NCBI RefSeq assembly: GCF_002803065.1
Contig: NZ_NNBL01000015.1
Span: 124,001 to 188,000, forward strand
DNA length: 64,000 nucleotides
Source: Streptomyces sp. CB01635
GTDB taxonomy: Bacteria; Actinomycetota; Actinomycetes; Streptomycetales; Streptomycetaceae
Reading direction: 5' to 3'
The translations under genes and the position numbers were made by a program. Every line of letters begins with the position of its first letter. The first letter of the stretch is position 1. Below, in pieces: positions 8,312 through 16,717 of this stretch. Below the pieces are notes generated by a model. The model saw nothing but the letters and a program-made list of their open reading frames with translations. It had not been told where the DNA came from and did not search any database.

Positions 8312-9046
8312 ATGGAGACGCCCGACACTGCCGCCGCAGCCGACGAACCCACCGGAATCGCCGCCCAGGACTGGGCGAAGGCATCCGTCGACCCCCATTA
8401 CCGCGCAGCGGTCGTGGATCTGCTCGGCGCACTCGCGTACGGAGAGCTGGCCGCCTTCGAGCGGCTCGCCGAGGACGCGAAGCTGGCGCCGACGCTCGGC
8501 GACAAGGCCGAACTCGCGAAAATGGCGTCCGCCGAATTCCACCACTTCGAGCAGCTTCACGACCGGCTCTCGGCGATCGGCGTCGCGCCGACCGAGGCAA
8601 TGGAGCCCTTCGTCGCCGCGCTCGACGGCTTCCACAAGCAGACCGCGCCGTCGGACTGGCTGGAAGGCCTGGTCAAGGCGTACGTCGGCGACTCGATCGC
8701 CAGTGACTTCTACCGCGAGGTCGCCGCGCGCCTCGACTCGGACACCCGCTCCCTCGTCCTCGCCGTTCTCGACGACACGGGGCACGCCAGCTTCGCCGTG
8801 GAGAAGGTACGGGCCGCGATCGAGGCCGAGCCGCGCGTGGGCGGGCGGCTCGCGCTGTGGGCGCGACGCCTGATGGGTGAGGCGCTCTCGCAGTCGCAGC
8901 GGGTCGTCGCCGACCGGGACGCCCTGTCGACGATGCTCGTCGGCGGCGTGGCCGACGGTTTCGACCTCGCGGAGGTCGGCCGGATGTTCTCGCGGATCAC
9001 GGAGGCGCACACCAAGCGGATGGCCGCGCTGGGGCTCGCGGCCTGA
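8312..9046 (+). CDS. Ferritin-like fold protein (MiaE-related)
   Basis: A 244-residue, all-helical protein. Helix 1 carries GALAYGELAAFERLAED (Glu45, Glu50), helix 2 carries AEFHHFEQLHDRL (Glu75, His78), and later come DSIASDFYREVA and DDTGHASFAVEKV. These Glu/His pairs are the pattern of a diiron ferritin-like four-helix bundle. It belongs to the actinobacterial group annotated as ferritin-like fold or MiaE-like (tRNA hydroxylase-related). A redox or hydroxylase activity is plausible but unproven. The ATG at 8312 begins the recognisable protein; the longer frame from 8222 has no homology-like content. It stands alone, divergent from the helicase, and meets a minus-strand small gene 28 nt downstream. 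Confidence 0.72.
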   Translation: METPDTAAAADEPTGIAAQDWAKASVDPHYRAAVVDLLGALAYGELAAFERLAEDAKLAPTLGDKAELAKMASAEFHHFEQLHDRLSAIGVAPTEAMEPFVAALDGFHKQTAPSDWLEGLVKAYVGDSIASDFYREVAARLDSDTRSLVLAVLDDTGHASFAVEKVRAAIEAEPRVGGRLALWARRLMGEALSQSQRVVADRDALSTMLVGGVADGFDLAEVGRMFSRITEAHTKRMAALGLAA

Positions 9047-9074
9047 GGCCGCCTCACCGCCGGTCGGTCACGGC

Positions 9075-9341
9075 CTAGGCCGGCGCCGACCGGCGGACTG
9101 GGGCAGAGGGGCGGAGCAGCAGCGACAGGAGCGCCACGCCCACGACGACCGCTCCGACGAGGGTGGCGAGGGCGTGACCGGAGCCGAGCGCCGTGTGGGT
9201 CAGAAATGCCCCGAAGAGCGCGCCCGCGATTCCCGTCGGCAGTACGAGCGCCCGGGGCGGGAGCCGGCGGGGCAGGCGGACAGTCGCGGCCCAGCCGAGG
9301 CCGAAGCCGAGCAGGGCGGAGCCGAGCGCTTCCAGAAGCAT
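9075..9341 (-). CDS. Small integral membrane protein (88 residues)
   Basis: MLLEALGSALLGFGLGW starts an 88-residue protein with three hydrophobic stretches: residues 3-19, 32-48 and 54-76. They are separated by a basic loop (RLPRRLPPR) and end in a basic tail, typical of a small three-helix membrane protein. A GGGAGGGA Shine-Dalgarno precedes the ATG at 9341; a longer frame exists but has no signal. I do not recognise a named family. It is convergent with the ferritin-like gene and follows the DUF3107 terminator on the same strand, so it is probably transcribed separately. Confidence 0.6.
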   Translation of the reverse strand: MLLEALGSALLGFGLGWAATVRLPRRLPPRALVLPTGIAGALFGAFLTHTALGSGHALATLVGAVVVGVALLSLLLRPSAPVRRSAPA

Positions 9342-9475
9342 TGTGTGGGGTCCCTCCCGCGTTGGCCGTGGTGCAAATCGGTCTTGACCGGTGTACCCCC
9401 AGGCCGCGGAATGCAATCCTCCCCGTATGGGTCCGCTGTGCTCGCGCTGTGAAGGCCGGGACGTCGCGGACAGGC

Positions 9476-9517
9476 ACGGGAAGGGCCCGGTGGCTGTTGT
9501 CACCGGGCCCTTCCCGT
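9476..9517 (-). terminator. Strong terminator after the DUF3107 gene
   Basis: A perfect 17-bp inverted repeat (9476-9492 with 9501-9517) with an 8-nt loop, 27 nt past the DUF3107 stop on the minus strand. Confidence 0.75.
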
Positions 9518-9544
9518 ATGTCTTTCGTGCCGCCGTACGTGTGG

Positions 9545-9772
9545 TTACACCGGGCCGAAGCCCACCTTGCGCACCGCCGGCTCACCGATCTCCACGTACG
9601 CCAGGCGCTCGGCCGGCACCAGGACCTTGCGGCCGTGCTCATCCACCAGAGTCAGCAGCTGCGCCTTGCCGGACAGTGCCTCGGACACCGCGCTCTCGAC
9701 TTCCTCGGCGGTCTGGCCGCTCTCCAGAACGATCTCGCGGGGCGTGTGCTGCACGCCGATCTTGACCTCCAC
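9545..9772 (-). CDS. DUF3107 domain protein
   Basis: A 75-residue protein starting MEVKIGVQHTPREIVLE. It alternates strands and one helix (TAEEVESAVSEAL) and ends RKVGFGPV; this is the DUF3107 family, conserved in actinobacteria (M. tuberculosis TB9.4/Rv3208A). Function is unknown. GTG 9772 is chosen because GGAGGGACAAG lies just upstream and the family begins with the E/V-VKIGV strand. Its neighbour, upstream on the same strand, is the FasR-like TetR gene. The same pairing occurs in mycobacteria, which suggests a functional or regulatory link. Confidence 0.85.
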   Translation of the reverse strand: MEVKIGVQHTPREIVLESGQTAEEVESAVSEALSGKAQLLTLVDEHGRKVLVPAERLAYVEIGEPAVRKVGFGPV

Positions 9773-9922
9773 GGCCTTGTCCCTCCGACGATCCGTGATG
9801 TGCGCGGACGACCGCGCCGTACCCACCACACATTAGCCCGGTGAGGGGACGTACCCGACGTCCACGCTGCACGCCAGGAGCGAACAAGACCGTCAACGCC
9901 GTGCGCCGTCCGCCGCGCCTCG

Positions 9923-10564
9923 TCAGTGGTGGTCGGTGCCGTGCAGCGGGAAGCCGGCGATGCCCCGCCAGGCCAGGGACGTCAGGAGCTGCACGGCCTT
10001 GTCGCGCGGCATCGTCGACTTGCTGGAGAGCCAGTAGCGCGCCACGACCTGCGATACGCCGCCCAGGCCGACGGCGAGCAGCATCGACTCGTCCTTGGAC
10101 AGGCCGGTGTCCTCGGCGATGACGTCGGAGATCGCCTCCGCGCACTGCAGGCTGACGCGGTCCACGCGCTCGCGCACCGCGGGCTCGTTCGTCAGGTCCG
10201 ACTCGAAGACCAGTCGGAACGCGCCGCCCTCGTCCTCCACGTAGGCGAAGTACGCGTCCATCGTGGCCGCGACCCGCTGCTTGTTGTCGGACGTGGAGGC
10301 CAGTGCCGTGCGCACGGCCAGCAGGAGCGCCTCGCAGTGCTGGTCGAGCAGGGCCAGGTAGAGATCGAGCTTGCCGGGGAAGTGCTGGTAGAGCACCGGC
10401 TTGCTGACGCCCGCGCGCTCCGCGATGTCGTCCATGGCCGCGGCGTGGTAGCCCTGTGCGACGAATACCTCCTGGGCCGCGCCCAGGAGCTGGTTGCGTC
10501 GGGCACGGCGCGGCAGGCGCGTGCCCCGAGGGCGCGCTGCCTCTGTCTGCTCGATGGCTGTCAC
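9923..10564 (-). CDS. TetR-family regulator, FasR ortholog
   Basis: A 213-residue TetR regulator. The helix-turn-helix lies at about 30-65 (MDDIAERAGVSKPVLYQHF, residues 44-62), preceded by a basic arm RLPRRARRNQLL. The similarity to M. tuberculosis FasR (Rv3208) extends through the ligand domain: SKPVLYQHF-KL-LYLA, FRLVFE-D-TEP-like and ARYWL blocks are shared. FasR activates fatty-acid synthase genes and senses long-chain acyl-CoA. In Streptomyces fatty-acid synthesis is type II and the target is not established, so the ligand and regulon here are inferences. GTG 10564 follows a GGGAGG Shine-Dalgarno; longer versions from 10651 carry Arg/His-rich non-coding-like residues. DUF3107 lies downstream. 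Confidence 0.85.
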   Translation of the reverse strand: MTAIEQTEAARPRGTRLPRRARRNQLLGAAQEVFVAQGYHAAAMDDIAERAGVSKPVLYQHFPGKLDLYLALLDQHCEALLLAVRTALASTSDNKQRVAATMDAYFAYVEDEGGAFRLVFESDLTNEPAVRERVDRVSLQCAEAISDVIAEDTGLSKDESMLLAVGLGGVSQVVARYWLSSKSTMPRDKAVQLLTSLAWRGIAGFPLHGTDHH

Positions 10565-10708
10565 GCCGCCTCCCAAGATTGTCCGTGTGCGGTGTGCGCC
10601 GCTTCGCCATCGTACTTTTCGGTAACCGTGGTGTGCGCGGTGCGGACGCACAATTTCACGGACCGGACAGCTATGAAAACCGTCCGCATGCGGGCAAATA
10701 CGGGCAGG

Positions 10709-10927
10709 TCACCGATAGTCGTCCTCGTCCAGCTCCACCACGCGGGCCTGTTCGGCACGGTCCGCCTCGTTCGCGGCGTCCGGGTCCGCGTCCGCCGGAG
10801 GGTCGTCCCGGTGCGGAGCGAGCTCCGTGAGCTGCTCGGCCGCGTCCGCCTCGGGGGCCTCGACGCCGAACTCCGCGTCATCCTCCTGAGCCTCGAATGT
10901 GTCGGGATCGGATGGGTCGACCGTCAT
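10709..10927 (-). CDS. Acidic 72-residue protein of unknown function
   Basis: A strongly acidic, disordered-looking 72-residue protein (Asp/Glu/Ala/Pro-rich, ending VVELDEDDYR) without motif, cysteine or membrane segment. A GGGAAGGGAG Shine-Dalgarno before ATG 10927 supports translation. It lies 144 nt upstream of the TetR gene on the same strand and divergent from a hydrolase. I recall comparable acidic small proteins in Streptomyces at this place but no function. Confidence 0.6.
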   Translation of the reverse strand: MTVDPSDPDTFEAQEDDAEFGVEAPEADAAEQLTELAPHRDDPPADADPDAANEADRAEQARVVELDEDDYR

Positions 10928-11075
10928 GGCGGCTCCCTTCCCTCATGTGTCCTTGTGCGTCCTCATGTGGGCGGGTGCCCAGATCCGAGCGTAGGAGACA
11001 CCAGAACGGGGCGCGATGCGATCTGTGACGGCGAACACACGATCCAGTGCGTGATCGTCTCGTAACATATCCCGC

Positions 11076-12095
11076 ATGTCTTCGACCGAGTCGCCGCGCG
11101 TGCCCGCCGCTGTCGCGGCCGTGGGGCCCAAGCCGGCCACCGTCAGGGTCGCGGAGGGCGAGCGGCTCGGCTCGGTCGGCCTTCCGGGGCTCACGCTCAC
11201 CATCCGCTCCCGCCCCGGCACCCGCGCAGGGCTGCCGCCCGCGCTGTACGTGCACGGCCTCGGCGGTTCCTCCCAGAACTGGTCGGCCCTCATGCCGCTC
11301 CTGGAGGACGTCGTCGACGGCGAGGCGCTCGACCTGCCCGGCTTCGGCGACTCACCGCCGCCGGACGACGGCGACTACTCGGTGACCGGGCACGCCCGCG
11401 CCGTCATCCGCCACCTCGACGCGGCGGGCCGCGGACCCGTCCACCTCGTCGGCAACTCCCTCGGCGGGGCGATCACGACCCGGGTCGCGGCCGTACGGCC
11501 CGACCTGGTGCGCACCCTCACGCTCGTTTCGCCCGCACTGCCCGAGATCCGCGTGCAGCGCACGGCGGTACCGACCGCACTGCTCGCCGTACCGGGCGTG
11601 GCCTCGCTCTTCACCCGGCTCACCAGGGACTGGACCGCCGAACAGCGGGTGAGCGGCGTCACGGCGCTCTGTTACGGGGATCCCGGCCGGGTCAATCCCG
11701 AGGGGTACCGGGCCGCCGTCGAGGAGATGGAGCGACGGCTTCAACTGCCTTATTTCTGGGACGCGATGGCCCGTTCGGCGCGTGGCGTTGTGAACGCGTA
11801 CACCTTGGGCGGGCAGCATGGGCTCTGGCGTCAGGCCGAACGTGTCCTCGCGCCCACGCTCCTCGTCTACGGTGGACGCGACCAGCTCGTGTCCTACCGG
11901 ATGGCGGCGCGGGCCGCGCGGACGTTCCGTTCCTCGCGGCTCCTGACTCTGCCGGACGCGGGGCACGTGGCGATGATGGAGTATCCGGAGACGGTCGCCA
12001 CGGCGATGCGTGAACTCCTCGCGGATGCGGGGGAACTGACCGAAGGCGACAGGACGAGCGGGCGGGGAGCTGAGGCGGCGAGTGGGACGGCATAG
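11076..12095 (+). CDS. Alpha/beta-fold hydrolase
   Basis: A 339-residue alpha/beta-hydrolase. HGLGGSS (60-66) supplies the oxyanion hole, GNSLGG the nucleophile (Ser128), YGGRDQLV the acid, and DAGHVAMMEYPE the histidine, so the triad is complete. There is no signal peptide. The C-terminal 30 residues are low-complexity. It resembles lipases and esterases found at this place in actinobacteria; the substrate is unknown. Its last 14 nt overlap the GTG start of the DUF3152 gene, so the two are probably cotranscribed and coupled. Confidence 0.8.
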   Translation: MSSTESPRVPAAVAAVGPKPATVRVAEGERLGSVGLPGLTLTIRSRPGTRAGLPPALYVHGLGGSSQNWSALMPLLEDVVDGEALDLPGFGDSPPPDDGDYSVTGHARAVIRHLDAAGRGPVHLVGNSLGGAITTRVAAVRPDLVRTLTLVSPALPEIRVQRTAVPTALLAVPGVASLFTRLTRDWTAEQRVSGVTALCYGDPGRVNPEGYRAAVEEMERRLQLPYFWDAMARSARGVVNAYTLGGQHGLWRQAERVLAPTLLVYGGRDQLVSYRMAARAARTFRSSRLLTLPDAGHVAMMEYPETVATAMRELLADAGELTEGDRTSGRGAEAASGTA

Positions 12096-13662
12096 CCGCC
12101 GGGGGCCGGCACCGGCACCGGCGCCCGCACCCTTGGACGACGCGGAGGCGGTCGCGGCAGGCCGCGGCCGTCGCCGACGCGGCGCCCCCGATGTCCCACG
12201 CCCCACCACGCCGGGACCCCAGGCGCAGCAGGGCGCCCCGCGCGGGCAGGCCCAGCCGGGGCCGGCCCCGTACCGCGGCGCACCGCCGAACGCCGGACCG
12301 CCGCGCGGGTTCTCCGAGGCGACGCCCGCGCACGGTTTTCCCCAGGCGACTCCGCCGCACGGTTTCCCGCAGGCGACCCCGCCGCGCGGCTTCCAGCAGG
12401 CGGCTCCACCGCAGGGGCCCACGTCGCGTGGATTCTCAGAGGCGACCCCCGCACATGGCTTTCCGCAGGCGACCCCGCCGCACGGTTTCCCGGCGCAGGG
12501 GACTCCGGCTCAAGGGTCGCCCCGTGTGACGCCGTCCCATGGATTTCCGCAGGGCACGCCCGCGCACGGCGTTCCGCATGTGCGGGGTGGGCATCCTGAG
12601 CAGTTCGAGGGAGGTGCCCGGGGCGAGACCCGGATGGGCGTCGGGTACGCGGCCGCGCCGGTCGTGCCGGCGCCGCGCAGCAGGCCGCGGCAGGACTACG
12701 TAGACGCGTTCGCCCAGCCGCCGCGGACCCCGCAGCCCCGGCACCCCTCCGACCCGTACGCCGACGTCACCGACTGGGACGCGAAGGGCGGCGAACCCGA
12801 CGAGGCCGCCGCCGGGTCTGCCGAGGACGAGGAGCCGGGTGACAAACGGCGCAAGGGCCGTACGTACACCGGCATCGCGGCCGCCGCCGTGACCACGGTG
12901 CTCGCCGTCGTCGTCGCCGGACATGTCGCCCAGGGGCGCGACGACAAGGCCCACGCCCAGGCGCAGCCCGCGGGCGGGCCCGACAAGCGGTCGACGAAGG
13001 GGTCGGCGTCGCGTTCGGACGACCGGGCCACCCCTGGGGGCAAGGCGCGGCCCGTCATCCCGCTGACGTACGACCAGAAGATGGGCAAGACGTATCCCCT
13101 GTCCGCCAAGCTCAAGGGTTCCGGGAAGTTCACGGCGGTGCCCGGATTCGACAAGGCGCCGGGCAAGGGGCAGAAGTTCCGGTACCGGATCGACGTCGAG
13201 AACGGGCTCGGGCTCGACGGCGGGCTTTTCGCGCAGGCCGTGCAGAAGACCCTGAACGACGACCGCAGTTGGGCCCATGACGGCGGCAGGACCTTCGAGC
13301 GGATCTCCTCCGGAAAGCCCGACTTCGTGATCACGCTCGCCAGCCCGGGGACCACCGGCGTCTGGTGCGAGAAATCCGGGCTCGACACGACCGAGGACAA
13401 TGTGTCCTGCGATTCCGCCGCCACCGACCGCGTCATGATCAACGCCTATCGATGGGCGCAGGGATCGACGACATACGGGAACAAGATCCATCTGTACCGG
13501 CAGATGCTCATCAACCACGAGGTCGGGCACCGGCTCGGGTTCAACCACGTGACCTGCACGAAGAACGGCGCGCTCGCGCCCGTCATGCAGCAGCAGACCA
13601 AGTTCCTGACCTTCGACGGAATCACCTGCAAGCCCAACCCCTGGGCCTTTCCCAAGAGTTGA
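12082..13662 (+). CDS. Membrane-anchored DUF3152 putative zinc metalloprotease
   Basis: A 526-residue protein. Residues 1-260 are cytosolic, disordered and Pro/Gly/Arg-rich, including imperfect repeats of the type A-T-P-x-H-G-F-P-Q at about 78-164. A single transmembrane helix follows at 263-284, then an extracellular DUF3152 domain from about 310. The domain holds HEVGHRLGFNH (His479, Glu480, His483, His489), a metzincin-like zinc site, plus cysteines that could form disulfides outside the cell. It fits a type II membrane protein with an exported protease-like domain. It is the ortholog of M. tuberculosis Rv3207c by order. GTG 12082 overlaps the upstream hydrolase. The activity is predicted from the motif only. 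Confidence 0.82.
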   Translation: MGRHSRRGPAPAPAPAPLDDAEAVAAGRGRRRRGAPDVPRPTTPGPQAQQGAPRGQAQPGPAPYRGAPPNAGPPRGFSEATPAHGFPQATPPHGFPQATPPRGFQQAAPPQGPTSRGFSEATPAHGFPQATPPHGFPAQGTPAQGSPRVTPSHGFPQGTPAHGVPHVRGGHPEQFEGGARGETRMGVGYAAAPVVPAPRSRPRQDYVDAFAQPPRTPQPRHPSDPYADVTDWDAKGGEPDEAAAGSAEDEEPGDKRRKGRTYTGIAAAAVTTVLAVVVAGHVAQGRDDKAHAQAQPAGGPDKRSTKGSASRSDDRATPGGKARPVIPLTYDQKMGKTYPLSAKLKGSGKFTAVPGFDKAPGKGQKFRYRIDVENGLGLDGGLFAQAVQKTLNDDRSWAHDGGRTFERISSGKPDFVITLASPGTTGVWCEKSGLDTTEDNVSCDSAATDRVMINAYRWAQGSTTYGNKIHLYRQMLINHEVGHRLGFNHVTCTKNGALAPVMQQQTKFLTFDGITCKPNPWAFPKS

Positions 13663-13682
13663 GCCGCAGGGGCGGGGTCGCG

Positions 13683-13711
13683 TTGACATCAGGCGAAAGT
13701 TCGTTCATATT
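13683..13711 (+). promoter_or_regulatory. Vegetative-type promoter of the Cys-ended leader ORF
   Basis: TTGACA (13683-13688), a 17-nt spacer, and CATATT (13706-13711). The -35 is a perfect match to the housekeeping (HrdB) consensus. Transcription would start about 7 nt later, at the A of the mini-ORF start codon at 13719, making that ORF leaderless. Confidence 0.65.
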
Positions 13712-13718
13712 TCTCCGC

Positions 13719-13811
13719 ATGTCGCACCGCCACGCACCCTCGCGCACCGCCATTGAGCTCACGCTCATCGGCGTGACCGGGCTGTGCGTCGCCGACGTGC
13801 ACTGTTGCTGA
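13719..13811 (+). CDS. Leaderless Cys-ended leader peptide (putative cysteine attenuator)
   Basis: A 30-residue ORF, MSHRHAPSRT to GVTGLCVADVHCC, whose last two codons are Cys-Cys with a third Cys seven residues before. It closely resembles the Cys-rich leader peptides of actinobacteria (Ms4533A type). In mycobacteria leaderless polycysteine ORFs act as cysteine-responsive attenuators. Its promoter predicts transcription starting at the ATG itself. The 184-nt stretch to the transporter gene holds a CCCCAAGGGG (13976-13985) that could mask the downstream ribosome site, and repeated GTTTCCGG words. The likely role is to couple Cys-tRNA supply to expression of the ABC importer. This is inference from resemblance; no function can be read from the peptide itself. 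Confidence 0.65.
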   Translation: MSHRHAPSRTAIELTLIGVTGLCVADVHCC

Positions 13812-13995
13812 CGCCCGCCCCTGGCGTGCTGCGTCGCATTTAATATCCCCTTTCCGGTATCCACCCCTATTTCTTCTCAGGGTTTCCGGTTTCGCGGTTT
13901 CCGGCTGTCGACGTGCCTCGGGCGAGTTCTGCGCATTTCCCTGCCTGCTCTCTGCTGCCCGGTGCAGCGCACATTCCCCAAGGGGTCGATTTCCG

Positions 13996-15714
13996 ATGCG
14001 TCAACCGTCCGTCATAGCGCGCCGCGTGGCCGCCGCATCCGTCAGCGTGGTCCTCGCCGCGGGCGCCGCCGCCTGCGCGGGGCCCAAGGACAGCGACGCA
14101 GGGGGGAGTCCCGACGCCAAGCCGCAGAAGGGCGGCACCCTCACCGTCCTCAACTCCAACCCGCAGTCCGACTTCGACCCGGCGCGGCTCTACACCTCCG
14201 GCGGCGGCAACGTCCCCTCGCTCGTCTTCCGCACGCTGACCACCCGCAACCGCGAGGACGGCGCAGCGGGCGCGAAGGTCGTACCCGACCTCGCCACCGA
14301 CCTGGGCAAGCCCAGCAAGAACGCGACCGTGTGGACGTACACCCTGAAGAAGGGCGTCGCCTACGAGGACGGCTCGCCCATCACGTCCGCCGACATCAAG
14401 TACGGCATCGAGCGGTCGTTCGCCGCCGAACTCTCCGGCGGGGCACCGTACTTGAGGGACTGGCTGATCGGCGGCGCCGGCTACCAGGGCCCCTACAAGG
14501 ACAAGAAGGGCCTCGACTCGATCGAGACCCCGGACGCGCGGACCATCGTCTTCCACCTGAACAAGCCCGAGGGCGAGTTCCCCTACCTGGCCACGCAGAC
14601 GCAGTTCACGCCCGTGCCCCAGGCCAAGGACACCGGCACGAAGTATGAGGAGCACCCCGTCTCGTCCGGCCCGTACAAGGTCGTCAAGAACGAGAACGAC
14701 GGCGAGCGGATCGTCCTGGAGCGCAACACGCACTGGTCCGCGACAACCGACGAGGAGCGCAAGGCCTACCCGGACCGGATCGACGTCCGCTCCGGCCTCG
14801 ACACGTCCGTCATCAACCAGCGACTCTCCGCAGGTCAGGGCGCCGACGCCGCCGCCGTCACCACCGACACCAACCTCGGCCCCGCCGAACTCGCCAAGGT
14901 CAGCGGCGACAAGAAGCTCGCCGCCCGCGTCGGCACCGGCCACTTCGGCTACACGAACTACATCGCCTTCAACCCCAAGGTGAAGCCGTTCGACAACCCG
15001 AAGGTGCGCCAGGCCATCGCCACCGCCGTCGACCGCTCCTCGGTGATCAACGCGGCCGGCGGCTCCTCGCTCGCCGAGCCCGCGACGACGTACCTGCCGA
15101 ACCAGAAGTCCTTCGGTTACACGGCGTACGACCACTTCCCGGCCGGCGCCTCGGGCAACGCGCAGAAGGCCAAGGAGCTGCTCAAGGACGCCGGTTACAA
15201 GAACGGCCTGACCGTCACCCTCACGCACTCCAACGACAAGGACTTCGAGACCAGCCCGGAGATCGCCACCGCCCTCCAGGACGCCCTGAAGAAGGCCGGC
15301 ATCACCGTCAAGCTCCAGGGCCTGGAGGCGAACGACTACTCCGACACGATCCACAGCGCCAAGAAGGAGCCCGGCTTCTTCCTCGCGCACTGGGGTGCCG
15401 ACTGGCCCTCCGGCGGCCCCTTCCTCGCCCCGATCTTCGACGGCCGGCAGATCGTCAAGGACGGCGCGAACTTCAACACCGGCTTCCTCAATGACAAGTC
15501 GGTCAATGACGAGATCGACTCGATCAACAAGTTGACCGATCTTGACGCTGCCGCCAAGCGCTGGGGTGCGCTGGACAAGAAGATCGGGGAGCAGGCACTG
15601 ACCGTGCCGCTGTTCCACCCCGTGTACAAGCGCCTGTACGGACCGGACGTCAAGAACATCGTCATCAGCGACTGGACCGGCGTGCTCGACATCTCGCAGG
15701 TCTCGGTGAAGTGA
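13996..15714 (+). CDS. Peptide-type ABC importer, substrate-binding lipoprotein
   Basis: A 572-residue family 5 (OppA/DppA/NikA-like) solute-binding protein. The N-terminus is a lipoprotein signal with lipobox A-A-A-C (Cys27), so the mature protein is tethered outside the membrane. The body has GGTLTVL, the SADIKYGIERSF block and the VRQAIATAVDR motif typical of the family. Substrates of the family include peptides, nickel, sugars and opines; given the Cys-ended leader upstream, a sulfur-containing peptide or glutathione-like substrate is a reasonable guess but unproven. ATG 13996 gives a complete signal. It is the first structural gene of a four-gene importer operon; the permease starts 4 nt after its stop. 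Confidence 0.9.
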   Translation: MRQPSVIARRVAAASVSVVLAAGAAACAGPKDSDAGGSPDAKPQKGGTLTVLNSNPQSDFDPARLYTSGGGNVPSLVFRTLTTRNREDGAAGAKVVPDLATDLGKPSKNATVWTYTLKKGVAYEDGSPITSADIKYGIERSFAAELSGGAPYLRDWLIGGAGYQGPYKDKKGLDSIETPDARTIVFHLNKPEGEFPYLATQTQFTPVPQAKDTGTKYEEHPVSSGPYKVVKNENDGERIVLERNTHWSATTDEERKAYPDRIDVRSGLDTSVINQRLSAGQGADAAAVTTDTNLGPAELAKVSGDKKLAARVGTGHFGYTNYIAFNPKVKPFDNPKVRQAIATAVDRSSVINAAGGSSLAEPATTYLPNQKSFGYTAYDHFPAGASGNAQKAKELLKDAGYKNGLTVTLTHSNDKDFETSPEIATALQDALKKAGITVKLQGLEANDYSDTIHSAKKEPGFFLAHWGADWPSGGPFLAPIFDGRQIVKDGANFNTGFLNDKSVNDEIDSINKLTDLDAAAKRWGALDKKIGEQALTVPLFHPVYKRLYGPDVKNIVISDWTGVLDISQVSVK

Positions 15715-15718
15715 CGCG

Positions 15719-16717
15719 ATGACCGAGGCACTTGTGGCCTCGGAGACCGCAGGGGCGGGCGTCTTGACGGCGTCCGCCCCCGTCTCCGGAGCCCGTCAGT
15801 TCTGGCGGCGTCTGCGCACGCAGCGCGCCGCCCTCGTCGCGGCGGCCGTCGTCGCCCTGCTCGTCCTGATCGCGCTCGGGGCCCCGCTCCTCGCGCTGAT
15901 CGAGGGCCAGGACCCGAACACGTACCACCCCCACCTCATCGACTCCGCGCGCGGCGGCGTGCCCGTCGGCGCGTTCGGCGGGGCCGGCGGCGAGCACTGG
16001 CTCGGCGTCGAACCGCAGACCGGACGCGACCTGTTCACACGCCTCGTCTACGGGGCCCGGGTCTCCCTCGGCGTCGCGCTCGCCGCCACCGTCGTGCAGG
16101 TGTTCATCGGCGTCACCGTCGGCATCGCGGCCGGACTCGGCAACCGCTGGGTCGACCAGATCCTCAGCCGCGCCACCGACGTCATCGTCGCGCTGCCCCT
16201 GATGATCCTCGCGCTCGCCCTCATGGCGATCGTGCCGAGCGGCTTCCCCCGGCCCGTCCTCGTCGCCCTGGTGATCGGGCTCGTGGCCTGGGGCGGCACC
16301 GCCAAAATCGTGCGCGCCCAGACCATCACCCTCAAGGAACGCGACTTCGTGGCCGCGGCCCGGCTCAGCGGCTGGCCGACATGGCAGATCGCCCGTCGCG
16401 AACTCCTCCCGTCGCTCGCCGCCCCCGTCATCACATACGCGTCCCTGCTCGTCCCGACGAACGTCACCGTCGAGGCGGCCCTCTCGTTCCTCGGCGTCGG
16501 CGTCAAACCGCCCACACCCTCCTGGGGACAGATGCTCACCGCCGCCGACGTCTGGTACCAAGCCGCACCGCAGTACCTGCTGCTGCCCGCCGGCGCGCTC
16601 TTCGTCACCGTGCTCGCGCTCACCGTCCTCGGCGACGGCGTGCGCACCGCGCTCGACCCGCGCGCCGCGTCCCGCCTGCGCATCGGCACGGGCCGCAAGC
16701 GGGAGGCCGGCGCATGA
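15719..16717 (+). CDS. Peptide-type ABC importer permease (DppC/OppC-like)
   Basis: A 332-residue inner-membrane permease with an N-terminal cytosolic leader, a first helix (AALVAAAVVALLVLIALGAPLLALI), a periplasmic loop with the family sequence HWLGVEPQTGRDLFTRLVYG, and five more helices. The EAA-type coupling segment ERDFVAAARLSGWPTWQIARRELLP is present, as is LSFLGVGVKPPTPSWGQML. These match the OppC/DppC type. It overlaps the next permease by 4 nt (ATGA), so translation is coupled. Confidence 0.9.
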   Translation: MTEALVASETAGAGVLTASAPVSGARQFWRRLRTQRAALVAAAVVALLVLIALGAPLLALIEGQDPNTYHPHLIDSARGGVPVGAFGGAGGEHWLGVEPQTGRDLFTRLVYGARVSLGVALAATVVQVFIGVTVGIAAGLGNRWVDQILSRATDVIVALPLMILALALMAIVPSGFPRPVLVALVIGLVAWGGTAKIVRAQTITLKERDFVAAARLSGWPTWQIARRELLPSLAAPVITYASLLVPTNVTVEAALSFLGVGVKPPTPSWGQMLTAADVWYQAAPQYLLLPAGALFVTVLALTVLGDGVRTALDPRAASRLRIGTGRKREAGA

